A DNA stretch of 64,000 nt from Piscinibacter sp. XHJ-5. GTDB lineage: Bacteria > Pseudomonadota > Gammaproteobacteria > Burkholderiales > Burkholderiaceae_C. Positions 18,290-32,120 of the stretch are shown here, piece after piece (position 1 is the first letter of the stretch; every line of letters starts with the position of its first letter). The notes beneath the pieces are model-generated. The model saw only the letters and a program-made list of their open reading frames with translations. It searched no databases and was not told where the DNA came from. The stretch is from assembly GCF_029855045.1 (NCBI RefSeq), contig NZ_CP123228.1, forward strand, positions 3,410,001 to 3,474,000, read 5' to 3'. Both the position numbers and the translations under genes were made by a program.

Positions 18290-18527
18290 CAGATTCCCTC
18301 CGTGCTCTTCGTGGTCATGACGGGCGCCTTGGGGATGCCCGGCCAACGGTCTTCGTCGCGCGGCTCGTGGCCGATCGCGCGGCGAGTGTATCGACATGCA
18401 AGTGGCGTACCGCAGTTGGTATTGCCGCGCAGGCGAGAAAGATTCGATTCCGTTGCATATGCCCGCTGGCGTCGTCTGCCGCAGGCCACGCACCGGCCTG
18501 CCGACGCGCTCGCTCTAGACTGCGCAG

Positions 18528-20369
18528 GTGATCCCTCCCGCCTTCATCCACGACCTGCTCTCCCGAGTCGACATCGTCGAGGTGGTCGGCCGCCACGTGT
18601 CGCTGAAGAAGGCCGGCATCAACCACAAGGGGCTGTGCCCCTTCCACGGCGAAAAATCACCGAGCTTCATCGTGAGCCCCACGCGGCAGACCTACCACTG
18701 CTTCGGCTGCGGGGTGCACGGAAACGCCGTCGGCTTCTTGATGGAGCACAGCGGCATGGGGTTCGTCGATGCGGTGCGCGAGCTGGCCCAGCAGGTCGGC
18801 ATGGCCGTGCCCGAGGACGATCGCTCGCCGCAGGAGCGCGAGCGGGCGGCAACGCTGAAGGAGCGCCAGTCGACACTGAGCGAGGTGCTGGCCAAGGCCG
18901 GGATGCACTACCGGCAGCAGCTCAAGCGCAGCCCGCGCGCCATCGACTACCTCAAGGGACGCGGTCTCACCGGCGAGATCGCGGCGCGATTCGGCCTCGG
19001 CTACGCACCCGAAGGCTGGCGCGGCCTCGCGAGCGTCTTCGCGCGTTATGACGATCCCTTGCTCGAGGAGAGCGGGCTCGTCATCGCGCAAGAAGGCGAC
19101 AGCGGGGACGAGTCCGACCGGAAGCGCTACGACCGCTTTCGTGACCGCATCATGTTTCCGATCCGCTCGGTGCAGGGCGACGTCATCGGTTTCGGCGGAC
19201 GGGTGCTGGACAAGGGGGAGCCCAAATACCTCAATTCGCCCGAGACGCCGGTGTTCGTGAAAGGCCGCGAGCTCTACGGACTGTTCGAGGCGCGCACCGC
19301 GCTGCGGCAAAAGGGCTATGTGCTGGTCGTCGAAGGCTACATGGACGTGGTCGCGCTGGCCCAACTGGGCTTCCCGAACGCCGTGGCGACGCTGGGCACG
19401 GCATGCACCGCAGACCATGTGCAGAAGCTGTTCCGCTTCACAGATTCGGTGGTGTTCAGCTTCGACGGCGACGCCGCCGGCCGCCGCGCCGCCGGTCGTG
19501 CGCTGGAGGCCGCCCTGCCCCATGCCGGTGACACCCGGACGATCCGCTTCCTGTTCCTGCCTCCGGAGCACGACCCCGACTCCTACGTGCGGCAGAACGG
19601 ACCGGCGGCCTTCGAGGAGGAAGTGGCGCGCGCCGTCCCGCTGTCGCGCCAGCTGCTCGACGCGGCCAGCGAAGGCTGCGAGCTCGACACGGCGGAAGGT
19701 CGTGCGCACATGCTGGCCGCCGCCAAGCCCCTGTGGAGCGCGCTGCCCGACGGCGCGCTGAAACGCCAGCTGCTGGCAGAGCTCGCGGCCCTGGGCCATC
19801 TCGATGCGGCGGATCTGGCCTCGCTGTGGGGGGAGACCCGTCCGGCGCGTGCAGCACGGCCGCCGGCCCCCGCGCCCCGCCCGCCGCGCAGCTCCGGGCG
19901 GGTCAGCCGCGGCACCGCCAATCTGCTCGATCGCGCGCTGTGGCTCGTCGTGCAGCGCAGCGACCTCTGGGCCCACCTCGACGGCGAATCGCATGACCTG
20001 CTGGCCGCGCTCCCCTCGCCGTACGACCTGTTCTTCGGCTGCCTCGAACGCAGCTTCCACGACCATGGCGCCCTGGCCGCAGATGGCCTGCTCGACGAGC
20101 TGCGCGCCCAGGCCCGAGAAGTCGACGCCGCCGCCGTCATCGCCCGCATCGCGGAGTTCCATCCCCCCGACCCTCAGTCCGAGCCGGCACGCGAGCTGGC
20201 GATCGTGCTCGATCGTCTGAGGCTGCAGGCCATTGAAGACGAACTCAAGCTCCTGTTCGAATCCGGCGCACTGTCGGCCGACGCGCAGCGGCGCGGCAAG
20301 GAACTCGATGACCGCAGGCGGCATCTCAAGGCCTTGTTGGCCAAGTCCCCCGAGGCGTCGACCCGCTGA
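18528..20369 (+). CDS. dnaG: DNA primase DnaG
   Basis: A 613-residue primase that lays RNA primers at the fork. It has the N-terminal zinc domain (CPFHGEKSPSF and HCFGCGVHGN, residues 38-63), then the Toprim core with VEGYMDVVALAQLG and FSFDGDAAGRRAA (acidic Mg-binding residues), and a C-terminal DnaB-binding helical domain from about 450. The start is GTG 18528, where the family's IPxxFIxDLLxRVDIVEVV begins. No Shine-Dalgarno is seen, and TAGACT at 18516-18521 looks like a -10 just 6 nt before the start. It lies upstream of rpoD as in the classic macromolecular-synthesis operon, but rpsU is not between 17.5 and 18.5 kb. Confidence 0.97.
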   Translation: MIPPAFIHDLLSRVDIVEVVGRHVSLKKAGINHKGLCPFHGEKSPSFIVSPTRQTYHCFGCGVHGNAVGFLMEHSGMGFVDAVRELAQQVGMAVPEDDRSPQERERAATLKERQSTLSEVLAKAGMHYRQQLKRSPRAIDYLKGRGLTGEIAARFGLGYAPEGWRGLASVFARYDDPLLEESGLVIAQEGDSGDESDRKRYDRFRDRIMFPIRSVQGDVIGFGGRVLDKGEPKYLNSPETPVFVKGRELYGLFEARTALRQKGYVLVVEGYMDVVALAQLGFPNAVATLGTACTADHVQKLFRFTDSVVFSFDGDAAGRRAAGRALEAALPHAGDTRTIRFLFLPPEHDPDSYVRQNGPAAFEEEVARAVPLSRQLLDAASEGCELDTAEGRAHMLAAAKPLWSALPDGALKRQLLAELAALGHLDAADLASLWGETRPARAARPPAPAPRPPRSSGRVSRGTANLLDRALWLVVQRSDLWAHLDGESHDLLAALPSPYDLFFGCLERSFHDHGALAADGLLDELRAQAREVDAAAVIARIAEFHPPDPQSEPARELAIVLDRLRLQAIEDELKLLFESGALSADAQRRGKELDDRRRHLKALLAKSPEASTR

Positions 20370-20428
20370 CCCTGCCTTCCTCCGAGCGTTGTCCGTGTCG
20401 AAATCCGGCGGCCGTGTGCCCCGTAAAT

Positions 20429-20457
20429 TTGACGGAAAGGCGTTCTCCGCCGATAAT
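20429..20457 (+). promoter_or_regulatory. Sigma-70 promoter of rpoD
   Basis: TTGACG (20429-20434), a 17-bp spacer, then GATAAT (20452-20457): near-consensus and the best promoter in the window. Transcription should start near 20464, leaving a 300-nt leader before rpoD. In the rest of the 398-bp dnaG-rpoD gap (20370-20767) I see no gene, only GC-rich sequence that could fold. Confidence 0.8.
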
Positions 20458-20767
20458 GTAGGGTTTGTTACGCGCGGCAAGAGTGAGCAGCAGCACCTCC
20501 GGGCCCCGGCCACCCTCTGACCCAGGGTCCCCACTTGAAGGCCACCCATCACCCGCAAGGGCTGCAACTGCGAAACGCTACACGTGAGCTTGCCCGCCTC
20601 ATGCCGGCCGACAGCCCGCCCCACCGTCATTGGTGCGCGAGTTCGAGCCGGCGCAAGCCTTGCCTCTTGCAGCTTCGTGCGGCGTTCCCACCTGCCCTTG
20701 TGCGGGCACGCCGCGCAACGACAGCGAGGCCCGAGGCCGTGAAGCCCATCCATATCCGAGGAATTGC

Positions 20768-23008
<2,241 letters not shown>

Positions 23009-23031
23009 GCCAGGCGCAGCCAGATGAACGA

Positions 23032-23064
23032 AAAGCCCGGTCATGCCGGGCTTTCTCGTTTTTT
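23032..23064 (+). terminator. Rho-independent terminator after rpoD
   Basis: AAAGCCCGG and CCGGGCTTT pair around TCATG, followed by CTCGTTTTTTG. It lies 24 nt past the rpoD stop and 36 nt before the next start codon. Confidence 0.92.
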
Positions 23065-23099
23065 GTGACCTATTTCACGCGGCGATAAACTCACGCCCC

Positions 23100-24044
23100 A
23101 TGACGCAGACCATCCAGCGCACCGTCCTGTTCGCCGATCTGCGCGGCAGCACCGCGCTGTACGAGACCCTCGGAAACACCGAAGCCACTTCGGTGGTGAC
23201 GCAAAGCGTGGCACTGATCGCCCGGGTCGTGCAGAACTGCGGCGGCACGGTCGTCAAGACGCTGGGCGACGGACTGATGGCGATGTTCCCGACAGCGTCG
23301 TCCGCGGTTCAGGCCGCCGACGAGATGCACGACTCGCTGGAGCGCATCGGGACGCGGCCGGCGGACAGTCCACCGCGGCCGGCGCTGAAGCTGCAGGTCG
23401 GACTGGCCGGCGGCGAGGTCGTCGAGATGGCCGGCGACTACTTCGGCGATGCGGTCAATGTGGCGGCGCGGCTGCTCGACCACGCAGGCGACAACGAAAC
23501 CCTGGTCACCTCCACCGTGCTCGAAGCGCTGGACGCAGTGGACCGCGGCCGCTTCCGCAGCCTTGACCGGCTGCAGTTGCGAGGCCGGGTGGAGCCTGTC
23601 TATGTCCATCTGCTCGAGGCGCACCGCTGGGGCGACACCGCCGCCACCGCCTACGGCGACATCCTGAGAGCGCCCGAGCCGGAAGGCATCCGTCTGGTCT
23701 GGCTCGATCTCAACCGGGTGTATTCGCCGCACAGCCTGCCCGTGGTGCTGGGCCGCAGTCCGCAGGCCACGTACTGCATCGACGACTCCCGCGTGTCGCG
23801 TTCGCACGCCCGCATCGACTGGCACGGTGGCGCCTTCCAGCTGACCGACCTCAGCTACAACGGCACCTACGTCCGCTTCTCTGGCGACTCGGAGATCGTG
23901 AGCCTGCGCCGCGGAACCTGCACGCTGCACGGCAGCGGCGTCATTGGCCTCGGGTCGCCCCCCGCCGACGTCACTGCGCCGCATGTGCGCTTCGAGGTGA
24001 TGAAGTTCGCCGATACGCAGCCACAGCGGCCGCACGGCCTTTGA
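23100..24044 (+). CDS. Class III nucleotide cyclase with FHA domain
   Basis: 314 residues. Residues 1-180 are a class III cyclase catalytic domain: metal Asp13 in VLFADLRGST, Asp57 in KTLGDGLMAMF, and NVAARLLDHAG later. Residues about 205-310 are an FHA domain (LGRSPQATYCI, RVSRSHARIDW, YNGTYVRF), which binds phosphothreonine. So the enzyme could be recruited or controlled by a Ser/Thr kinase; a kinase gene lies at 57.6 kb (inference). ATG 23100 has no Shine-Dalgarno, and GATAAA at 23084-23089 lies only 10 nt before it. It follows the rpoD terminator closely but has its own promoter-like box. Confidence 0.9.
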   Translation: MTQTIQRTVLFADLRGSTALYETLGNTEATSVVTQSVALIARVVQNCGGTVVKTLGDGLMAMFPTASSAVQAADEMHDSLERIGTRPADSPPRPALKLQVGLAGGEVVEMAGDYFGDAVNVAARLLDHAGDNETLVTSTVLEALDAVDRGRFRSLDRLQLRGRVEPVYVHLLEAHRWGDTAATAYGDILRAPEPEGIRLVWLDLNRVYSPHSLPVVLGRSPQATYCIDDSRVSRSHARIDWHGGAFQLTDLSYNGTYVRFSGDSEIVSLRRGTCTLHGSGVIGLGSPPADVTAPHVRFEVMKFADTQPQRPHGL

Positions 24045-24051
24045 GCGCGAT

Positions 24052-24747
24052 CTAGCAGCCCAGTCGATCGGCGAGTGTTCGCAGGCACGCGACCGTCGCC
24101 ACGCCATCCGGGACGGGCGCGGCAGCGTCCGGCAAAGGCTCCCGGCGCAGCCAGAAGCTGTGCAGCCCGGCCGAATGCGCACCCAGCGCGTCCAGCGCCA
24201 GATCGTCACCCACGTGCAGTACCTCGTGCGGCCCGCACCCCAGACGACGGCACGCTTCATGGAAGATGCGCGGATCCGGCTTGCCGAAGCCGAGTTCGCG
24301 CGCGCTCAAACCGCCTCGAAACCACGGCGCGAGCGTCGTCCGCGCGATGTCGGCGTTGCCGTTGCTGAGCGCCAGCAGCGCGAACCGAGCCGAGAGCCGG
24401 CGCAGCGCTTCTTCCACTTCCGGATAGAAGTCCAGCTCGTGCCGGGCTGCGAAAAAGACATCGAAGGCATCCTCAGCCAGCTTCGGGTCGTCACCCGCGG
24501 CGATCAGCGCCAGACGCACGCTCTCGCGCCGAACCGCGCTGAAGTCGTGGGCGATGTCCGGCCGGGCGCGGGCCACCTCGTCCCGCCGGGCCCGCAACGC
24601 AACGATGTCGAAGCGCGCCGCGGTTGCAGGCGCGTTTGCGGTCAGCCAGCGGTGCAGCACGACTTCGGCCCGCGCGATGGCCGGGGCGATTGGCCACAGG
24701 GTGTCGTCGAGGTCCAGGGTGACGGCACGAACGGAGTGAAAGCTCAT
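24052..24747 (-). CDS. HAD-superfamily phosphatase (YjjG/YigB-like)
   Basis: A 231-residue HAD hydrolase. Motif I is LDLDDTLW with nucleophile Asp12 and acid/base Asp14; motif II is LALSNGN; motif III/IV is FGKPDPRIFHEAC and HVGDDLALDALGA. The helical cap between motifs I and II places it with subclass I enzymes that act on small phosphates such as FMN or nucleotides. ATG 24747 was chosen because DLDDT should fall within the first 15 residues. It is divergent from the hybrid kinase (72 nt) and convergent with the cyclase-FHA gene (7 nt between stops). Confidence 0.9.
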   Translation of the reverse strand: MSFHSVRAVTLDLDDTLWPIAPAIARAEVVLHRWLTANAPATAARFDIVALRARRDEVARARPDIAHDFSAVRRESVRLALIAAGDDPKLAEDAFDVFFAARHELDFYPEVEEALRRLSARFALLALSNGNADIARTTLAPWFRGGLSARELGFGKPDPRIFHEACRRLGCGPHEVLHVGDDLALDALGAHSAGLHSFWLRREPLPDAAAPVPDGVATVACLRTLADRLGC

Positions 24748-24819
24748 TCGAAGGGCGGGAAGCGAGCGCGGGAACCCGAACATTGTCCGCTACAGTTTCG
24801 TGATTGCGCGCCCGCCCGA

Positions 24820-26478
24820 ATGAATGCCTTTCCCCTGCCCGACGACGAAGCGGACCGCATGCGGGCGCTACAGGCGCTGCGCATCCTGGACACGTCGGCC
24901 GAAGCGGGATTCGATGCCATCGCCCGCCTTGCCAGTGCGCACACGGCGAGCCCGATCGGCGCGCTGAGCCTGGTCGACTCGACGCGCCAATGGTTCAAGG
25001 CGGCCGTCGGCTTGAGCCTGCTCGAGACGCCGCGCGGCGATTCGTTCTGCACCCACACCATCCTGTCGAACGACGTGCTGATCGTGCGCGACGCCGCGCT
25101 GGACGGCCGCTTTGTCCGCAGTCCGCTGGTCACCGGCGCGCCGCATCTGCGAGCCTACGCCGGCGCGCCCGTCGTCATAGACGGTCGGCGCGTCGGCGCG
25201 GTCTGCTGCATGGACCATGCACCGCGCGACTTCGACGCAGGCTGCCAGGCGCTACTGCGCGAGCTGGCGTTGATTGCTGCAGCGCTGCTGCAAGCGCGCG
25301 CCGAAGGCAGCCGCGAGAAGGCCACCGAGCTCGCCAACCTCGCGAAGAGCGAATTCCTCTCCCGCATGAGCCATGAGATGCGCACGCCGCTCAACGCGGT
25401 GATCGGCTTCTCGCAACTGCTGCTCAACCGCGCCGACATGCCGGCCGCGGAAGAGGTGCGCGACTACGCCGAGCATGTCCTGTCCGCCGGCGAGCAGCTC
25501 CTGGCCCTCACCAACGATGTGCTCGACCTGCAGCGCGTCGAGGAGGGCCGCATCGAGCTCGACACGACCGACGTGCCGCTCGATTCCATGGTCGCGCGCG
25601 TCATCGAGTTGCTGAGGCCGGCGGCGGACGAGCGCGGCGTGTGCTTCGACAACCACGTGCCTGCCGGCGTGGCGGTACGCGCCGATGAGCAGCGCCTGCG
25701 CCAGGTGCTGGTCAACATCGGCTCGAATGCCGTCAAGTTCAATCGGCCGGCCGGGGTCGTGCGGTGGTCAGTCGAAAGCGCCGAATCGGAGTCGCGCGTG
25801 CGCCTGAGCATCGAGGACACCGGCGCGGGCCTGAAGCCGGCGCAGCTCGATCGGCTGTTCCAGCCCTTCGACCGCCTCGGCCGCGAGACGTCCACCATCG
25901 AAGGCACGGGTCTGGGCCTCATCATCGCGCGCAGCCTCGCGGTGGCGATGGGGGGATCGCTTCAGGTGGCGAGCATCGCCGGCGTCGGCACGCGGGTCAT
26001 CGTGGAGCTGCCGCTCGCGCGCCAGACGGAGCTGCCATTCAGCGGCGAGCCCGCGGCTGCGAGCACAGTCGCTTGCGCGACCGCCGCGCCGCCATGCCTC
26101 AAGCTGCTCTACGTCGAGGACAACCGCATCAATGCCATCCTGTTCGAGGAGGCCATCCGCCTGCGCGAAGGTGTCGAGCTGCGCGTCGCCGAGAACGGCA
26201 CCGATGCGCTCGAGCAGGTGCGCGACTGGCAGCCCGACGTGCTGGTGCTCGATGCACACCTGCCGGGAATGGACGGTTTCGAGCTGCTGCGCGTGCTGCG
26301 CACGCTGCCCGGCCTCGACGGGGTGCCGGCGTTCATGTGCTCGGCCGACGCGATGCCCGACGACGTGGAGCGCGCCGCGCAGGCTGGCTTCGCGGGCTAC
26401 TGGTCCAAGCCGATCAACATCACCAAGATCATGAGCGACCTCGATCGCATCCGCCTGGGCCTCGCGCCCGAAGCCTGA
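24820..26478 (+). CDS. Hybrid sensor histidine kinase: GAF-HisKA-HATPase-REC
   Basis: 552 residues with no membrane segment, so a cytosolic sensor. The GAF domain (about 20-165) has the DSxRQWFKA and RDxxLDGRF motifs of the common 'GAF before kinase' group. HisKA follows with phosphoacceptor His185 ([17 protein letters not shown]). HATPase has the N-box ([10 protein letters not shown]), G1 (DTGAGL) and G2 (GTGLGLIIA). The receiver domain from about 430 has acceptor Asp478 ([12 protein letters not shown]) and Lys in YWSKP. The receiver probably takes phosphate from His185. No output gene is adjacent. ATG 24820 lacks a strong RBS. Confidence 0.93.
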   Translation: MNAFPLPDDEADRMRALQALRILDTSAEAGFDAIARLASAHTASPIGALSLVDSTRQWFKAAVGLSLLETPRGDSFCTHTILSNDVLIVRDAALDGRFVRSPLVTGAPHLRAYAGAPVVIDGRRVGAVCCMDHAPRDFDAGCQALLRELALIAAALLQARAEGSREKATELANLAKSEFLSRMSHEMRTPLNAVIGFSQLLLNRADMPAAEEVRDYAEHVLSAGEQLLALTNDVLDLQRVEEGRIELDTTDVPLDSMVARVIELLRPAADERGVCFDNHVPAGVAVRADEQRLRQVLVNIGSNAVKFNRPAGVVRWSVESAESESRVRLSIEDTGAGLKPAQLDRLFQPFDRLGRETSTIEGTGLGLIIARSLAVAMGGSLQVASIAGVGTRVIVELPLARQTELPFSGEPAAASTVACATAAPPCLKLLYVEDNRINAILFEEAIRLREGVELRVAENGTDALEQVRDWQPDVLVLDAHLPGMDGFELLRVLRTLPGLDGVPAFMCSADAMPDDVERAAQAGFAGYWSKPINITKIMSDLDRIRLGLAPEA

Positions 26479-26518
26479 TAATCGCGCGCCCTGCCGGCCT
26501 GCCGTCCCGCCCACTCGA

Positions 26519-27616
26519 ATGCGTTTCGCACCCGAACCCGAACACGTCCACGGTGCCCCCGCTTCGGCGCCGCACACCGCCGTTCTGCTGTGCAACCTGG
26601 GCACGCCCGACGCGCCGACCCCTTCGGCGCTGCGCCGGTATCTGGCGGAGTTCCTCGCCGACCCGCGGGTGGTCGAGATCCCGAAGCTGCTGTGGTGGCC
26701 AGTGCTGCATGGCGTCATCCTGCGCCTGCGCCCCGCGAAGTCGGCCGCCAAGTACGCCAGCATCTGGACAGCCGACGGCTCCCCGTTGAAGCTGTGGACC
26801 GAGAAGCAGGCCAAGCTTCTGCTTGGCTACATGGGCCAGCGTGGCCATCGTGTCAGCGTGCGCTACGCCATGCGCTATGGCATGCCTTCCGTGGGCAGCG
26901 TTCTCGACGATTTGAAAGCCGCCGGCGTCACGCGTGTGCTGGTCATCCCGCTCTATCCGCAGTACTCGGGGACCACCACGGCCAGCGTCGTCGACGCCGT
27001 CAACCTTTGGACCAGCCGGCAGCGCGTGGTGCCGGAGCTTCGCTTCGTCAGCCGCTACCACGACGACCCGGGCTACATCGATGCCCTGGCGCAGAGCGTG
27101 CTGGACCATGCCCAGAAGAACGGCCGGCCCGACACGCTGGTGCTCAGCTTCCACGGCGTGCCGCGGCGTACGCTGCGACTCGGCGATCCGTACCACTGCG
27201 AGTGCCAGAAGACCGCGCGCCTGCTCGCCGAGCGTCTGGACTTCAAGCCGGAGCAGGTTCGTGTGACCTTCCAGAGCCGGTTCGGCAAGGCCGAATGGCT
27301 GCAGCCGTACACCGAGCCCACGCTGGTCGCGCTGGCCCGCCAGGGCGTGCGGCGCGTCGACGTGATGTGCCCGGGTTTCAGCGCCGATTGCCTGGAGACG
27401 CTGGAGGAAATCGACCAGGAGGCGCGGCAGGCCTTCATCGGGGCCGGCGGGCGCGAATTCCACTACATCCCCTGCCTCAACGACCAGCACCGCTGGATCG
27501 CCTCGCTCAGCGAGATCGCCATGCGCCACCTGCAGGGCTGGCCGCCGGAGCATGACGACGCCGCCGAGCGCGCCCGTCAGCGAGACCGCGCCGCCAGCAT
27601 GGGCGCGAGCCGTTGA
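26519..27616 (+). CDS. hemH: Ferrochelatase HemH
   Basis: A 365-residue ferrochelatase that inserts Fe(2+) into protoporphyrin IX, the last step of haem synthesis. Family marks: [14 protein letters not shown] at the start, [17 protein letters not shown], the active-site His in [11 protein letters not shown] (about 210), [23 protein letters not shown] and the second active-site motif [15 protein letters not shown]. Length is typical (about 360). It sits 40 nt behind the hybrid kinase and 39 nt before hslR, in the block leading to grpE-dnaK-dnaJ, a common betaproteobacterial order. Confidence 0.97.
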   Translation: MRFAPEPEHVHGAPASAPHTAVLLCNLGTPDAPTPSALRRYLAEFLADPRVVEIPKLLWWPVLHGVILRLRPAKSAAKYASIWTADGSPLKLWTEKQAKLLLGYMGQRGHRVSVRYAMRYGMPSVGSVLDDLKAAGVTRVLVIPLYPQYSGTTTASVVDAVNLWTSRQRVVPELRFVSRYHDDPGYIDALAQSVLDHAQKNGRPDTLVLSFHGVPRRTLRLGDPYHCECQKTARLLAERLDFKPEQVRVTFQSRFGKAEWLQPYTEPTLVALARQGVRRVDVMCPGFSADCLETLEEIDQEARQAFIGAGGREFHYIPCLNDQHRWIASLSEIAMRHLQGWPPEHDDAAERARQRDRAASMGASR

Positions 27617-27655
27617 TGGCGAGCGGCCCGAGACCAGGACTACGATCGAAGACCG

Positions 27656-28057
27656 ATGGACGAAGTGCGACTTGACAAGTGGTTGTGGGCTGCGCGTTTC
27701 TACAAGACCCGCAGCCTCGCGGTGGACGAGATTGCCAAGGGCCGGGTGCAGGTCAACGGGCAGCCGGCCAAGCCGGCACGGTCGCTGCATGTCGCCGACC
27801 GCGTCGAGCTTCGTCGCGAAGGTGTCACGCGCACCGTGGTCGTGCGCGGCCTCAGTGAAGTGCGCGGGCCGGCGCCGGTGGCGCAGCAGCTGTACGAAGA
27901 GACACCCGAAAGCGTCGCGGAGCGCGAAAAGCTGGCCCAGGAGCGGCGCTTCGGTGCCGAGCCATCGCACAGCATCGGGCAGGGTCGCCCCACCAAGCGG
28001 GACCGGCGCAAGCTGGCCGAGTGGAACCGCTGGAGCGCGACGGCCAAGCCGCAATAG
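27656..28057 (+). CDS. hslR: S4-domain heat-shock protein Hsp15 (RNA-binding)
   Basis: A 133-residue basic protein. The N-terminal 65 residues are an S4 RNA-binding domain: EVRLDKWLWAARFYKTRSLA and GRVQVNGQPAKPARSL. Hsp15 binds 50S subunits that carry stalled nascent chains and helps recycle them. The Lys/Arg-rich tail (GRPTKRDRRKLAEW) is typical. ATG 27656 has no clear Shine-Dalgarno; TACGAT at 27640-27645 could be a -10. Its place just upstream of grpE fits a heat-shock role. Confidence 0.92.
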   Translation: MDEVRLDKWLWAARFYKTRSLAVDEIAKGRVQVNGQPAKPARSLHVADRVELRREGVTRTVVVRGLSEVRGPAPVAQQLYEETPESVAEREKLAQERRFGAEPSHSIGQGRPTKRDRRKLAEWNRWSATAKPQ

Positions 28058-28133
28058 CGACTTTTTTCGCAACGTGCCCAGCTTCCACGCCGCATGCGCA
28101 CTCCGCTTGCCGGTGAAAGTTTGAAACCGTCTT

Positions 28134-28161
28134 CTTGAACGCGGTCCGCCCGACCTCACAT
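28134..28161 (+). promoter_or_regulatory. Sigma-32 (RpoH) promoter of grpE
   Basis: CTTGAA (28134-28139), a 14-bp spacer, then CCTCACAT (28154-28161), close to the sigma-32 consensus CTTGAA-N14-CCCCATNT. The expected transcription start is near 28168, which argues for ATG 28188 rather than GTG 28170 as the grpE start. Confidence 0.75.
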
Positions 28162-28187
28162 CGGCGGCTGTGGAAACGAGTACCGAC

Positions 28188-28748
28188 ATGACGACAGCCC
28201 ACAACACCCAAGAAAACGCCATTACCCCCGATGCAGGCCAGCCGCAGGGCGACACCCAGGCCGCTGCCGCTGCGGCCCCGGCGGCGCAGCCGGACACCCA
28301 GCAAAAGCTGAACGAGCTCGAGGCCAAGCACGCCGAGGTGGCTGACGCCTACCTGCGCGCCAAGGCGGAGTCGGAGAACACCCGCCGGCGCGCCGAAGAA
28401 GAGATTGCGAAGGCGCGCAAGTTCGCAGTCGAATCGTTTGCCGAAAGCCTGCTGCCGGTGAAGGACAGCCTGGAAGCCGCCATCTCAATCCCGGCGGCGA
28501 CGCCCGAACAGATGCTCCAGGGTGTGCATGCCACGCTGCGCCAGCTGAGCCAGGCGCTGGAGCGCAACAAGGTGGTCGAGATCAGCCCCGCCGCCGGCAC
28601 CCGCTTCGATCCTCACCAGCACCAGGCCATCAGCATGGTCCCTGCGGAGCAGGAGGCGAACACCGTCGTGGCGGTGCTCCAGAAGGGCTACCTCATCGCT
28701 GACCGTGTGCTGCGCCCGGCACTGGTCACAGTGGCCGCGCCGAAATGA
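28188..28748 (+). CDS. grpE: Nucleotide exchange factor GrpE
   Basis: 186 residues. The N-terminus is Ala/Gln-rich and disordered, then a long coiled coil ([20 protein letters not shown]) and the conserved [13 protein letters not shown] and [17 protein letters not shown]. The C-terminal beta domain has [11 protein letters not shown] and [15 protein letters not shown]. It releases ADP from DnaK. GTG 28170 is an alternative start six codons earlier but would coincide with the predicted transcript start. First of the grpE-dnaK-dnaJ cluster. Confidence 0.97.
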   Translation: MTTAHNTQENAITPDAGQPQGDTQAAAAAAPAAQPDTQQKLNELEAKHAEVADAYLRAKAESENTRRRAEEEIAKARKFAVESFAESLLPVKDSLEAAISIPAATPEQMLQGVHATLRQLSQALERNKVVEISPAAGTRFDPHQHQAISMVPAEQEANTVVAVLQKGYLIADRVLRPALVTVAAPK

Positions 28749-28769
28749 ACGATCCACAGACGGATCACC

Positions 28770-28797
28770 CTTGAAAAGCTGTTAGTTATCCACAACT
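28770..28797 (+). promoter_or_regulatory. Possible second sigma-32 promoter, before dnaK
   Basis: CTTGAA (28770-28775), a 14-bp spacer and CCACAACT (28790-28797), matching five of the seven specified bases of the sigma-32 -10. It lies in the 84-bp grpE-dnaK gap and would give dnaK extra heat-shock expression. Confidence 0.5.
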
Positions 28798-28832
28798 CGA
28801 AGACAACCAAATTCCAGCGTCAGGAGAACCCC

Positions 28833-30788
<1,956 letters not shown>

Positions 30789-30897
30789 TGGGAGCCGGGA
30801 GGCGCATGCTTCCCGGCCCTCCTCGCCGCGTTCGGAGCAAGGACAGCCGTCCAAGCCTCGACGCGGCGTTCTCGTTTGAACGACATCGGAAGCACTG

Positions 30898-32052
30898 ATG
30901 GCAAAGCGCGATTACTACGAAGTCCTGGGGGTGGCCAAGAACGCCAGCGAGGACGACATCAAGAAGGCCTACCGCAAGCTGGCCATGAAGCACCACCCCG
31001 ACCGCAATCAAGGTGACGGGGCGAAGAAGGCCGAGGAGCATTTCAAGGAGGCCAAGGAGGCCTACGAGATGCTCTCCGACCCTCAGAAGCGCGCTGCCTA
31101 CGACCAATACGGCCACGCCGGCGTCGACCCCAACATGGGCGGCCCCGGTTTCCGTCCGGGTGGACCCGGCGCGGAGGGCTTCGGCGGATTCGCCGAGGCC
31201 TTCGGCGACATCTTCGGCGACATCTTCGGCGGAGGCGGCGGCGCACGCCGAGGCGGCGGCCAGCAGGTGTACCGCGGCAGCGACCTCAGCTACGCCATGG
31301 AGATCACGCTCGAGGAAGCCGCCAAGGGCAAGGAGACGCAGATCCGCATCCCGAGCTGGGAGACCTGCGAAACCTGCCACGGCAGCGGCGCCAAGCCCGG
31401 CACGCAGCCCAAGGTCTGCAGCACCTGCAACGGCTCGGGCACCGTGCACCTGCGCCAGGGTTTCTTCAGCATCCAGCAGACCTGCCCGCATTGCCATGGC
31501 AGCGGCAAGATCATCCCGGAGCCCTGCACCACCTGCCACGGCCAAGGCAAGATCAAGCGCAACAAGACGCTGGAGGTGAAGATTCCCGCCGGCATCAACG
31601 AAGGCATGCGCATCCGCTCGGCCGGCAACGGAGAGCCAGGGACCAACGGCGGCCCGCCGGGCGACCTGTACATCGAGATCCGCCTCAAGCAGCACGAGAT
31701 ATTCGAGCGCGATGGGGATGACCTGCACTGCACCGTGCCGATCTCGCTGACCAGCGCGGCACTCGGCGGCAGCATCGAGGTGCCGACACTGGGCGGTACG
31801 GCGGAGATCGACCTGCCCGAAGGAACCCAGCACGGCAAGACCTTCCGCCTGCGCGGCAAGGGCATCAAGGGCGTGCGCTCCAGCTACCCCGGCGACCTGT
31901 ATTGCCACGTCGCGGTGGAGACGCCCGTCAAGCTCACCGAGCATCAGCGCAAGCTGCTGCGCGAGCTGGACGAGTCGTTCAAGAAGAGCGGCGACCGTCA
32001 CTCGCCGAATTCCAAGAGCTGGTCGGACCGGGTCAAAGATCTCTTCAAGTGA
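30898..32052 (+). CDS. dnaJ: Hsp40 co-chaperone DnaJ
   Basis: 384 residues with the full type I layout: J domain with HPD in [10 protein letters not shown] (residues 32-41), a Gly/Phe-rich region (about 77-125), four CxxCxGxG zinc repeats ([32 protein letters not shown]; about 159-220) and the C-terminal substrate domain. It stimulates DnaK's ATPase and delivers clients. It lies 109 nt after dnaK and ends at a terminator. Confidence 0.98.
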   Translation: MAKRDYYEVLGVAKNASEDDIKKAYRKLAMKHHPDRNQGDGAKKAEEHFKEAKEAYEMLSDPQKRAAYDQYGHAGVDPNMGGPGFRPGGPGAEGFGGFAEAFGDIFGDIFGGGGGARRGGGQQVYRGSDLSYAMEITLEEAAKGKETQIRIPSWETCETCHGSGAKPGTQPKVCSTCNGSGTVHLRQGFFSIQQTCPHCHGSGKIIPEPCTTCHGQGKIKRNKTLEVKIPAGINEGMRIRSAGNGEPGTNGGPPGDLYIEIRLKQHEIFERDGDDLHCTVPISLTSAALGGSIEVPTLGGTAEIDLPEGTQHGKTFRLRGKGIKGVRSSYPGDLYCHVAVETPVKLTEHQRKLLRELDESFKKSGDRHSPNSKSWSDRVKDLFK

Positions 32053-32056
32053 CGCG

Positions 32057-32080
32057 ACGGCACCTGCGGGTGCCGTTTTT
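32057..32080 (+). terminator. Rho-independent terminator after dnaJ
   Basis: ACGGCACC and GGTGCCGT form an 8-bp stem around TGCG, followed by a run of five T. It begins 5 nt past the dnaJ stop and closes the heat-shock cluster. Confidence 0.9.
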
Positions 32081-32120
32081 CATTTCAGCTGTGGCGGATT
32101 CGGCCGATATCGAGGCCGTC

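Noticed and set aside
20630..20767. 46 extra codons upstream of rpoD in frame
   Set aside because: Cys/Arg/Pro-rich without homology, and ATG 20768 has the ribosome site.
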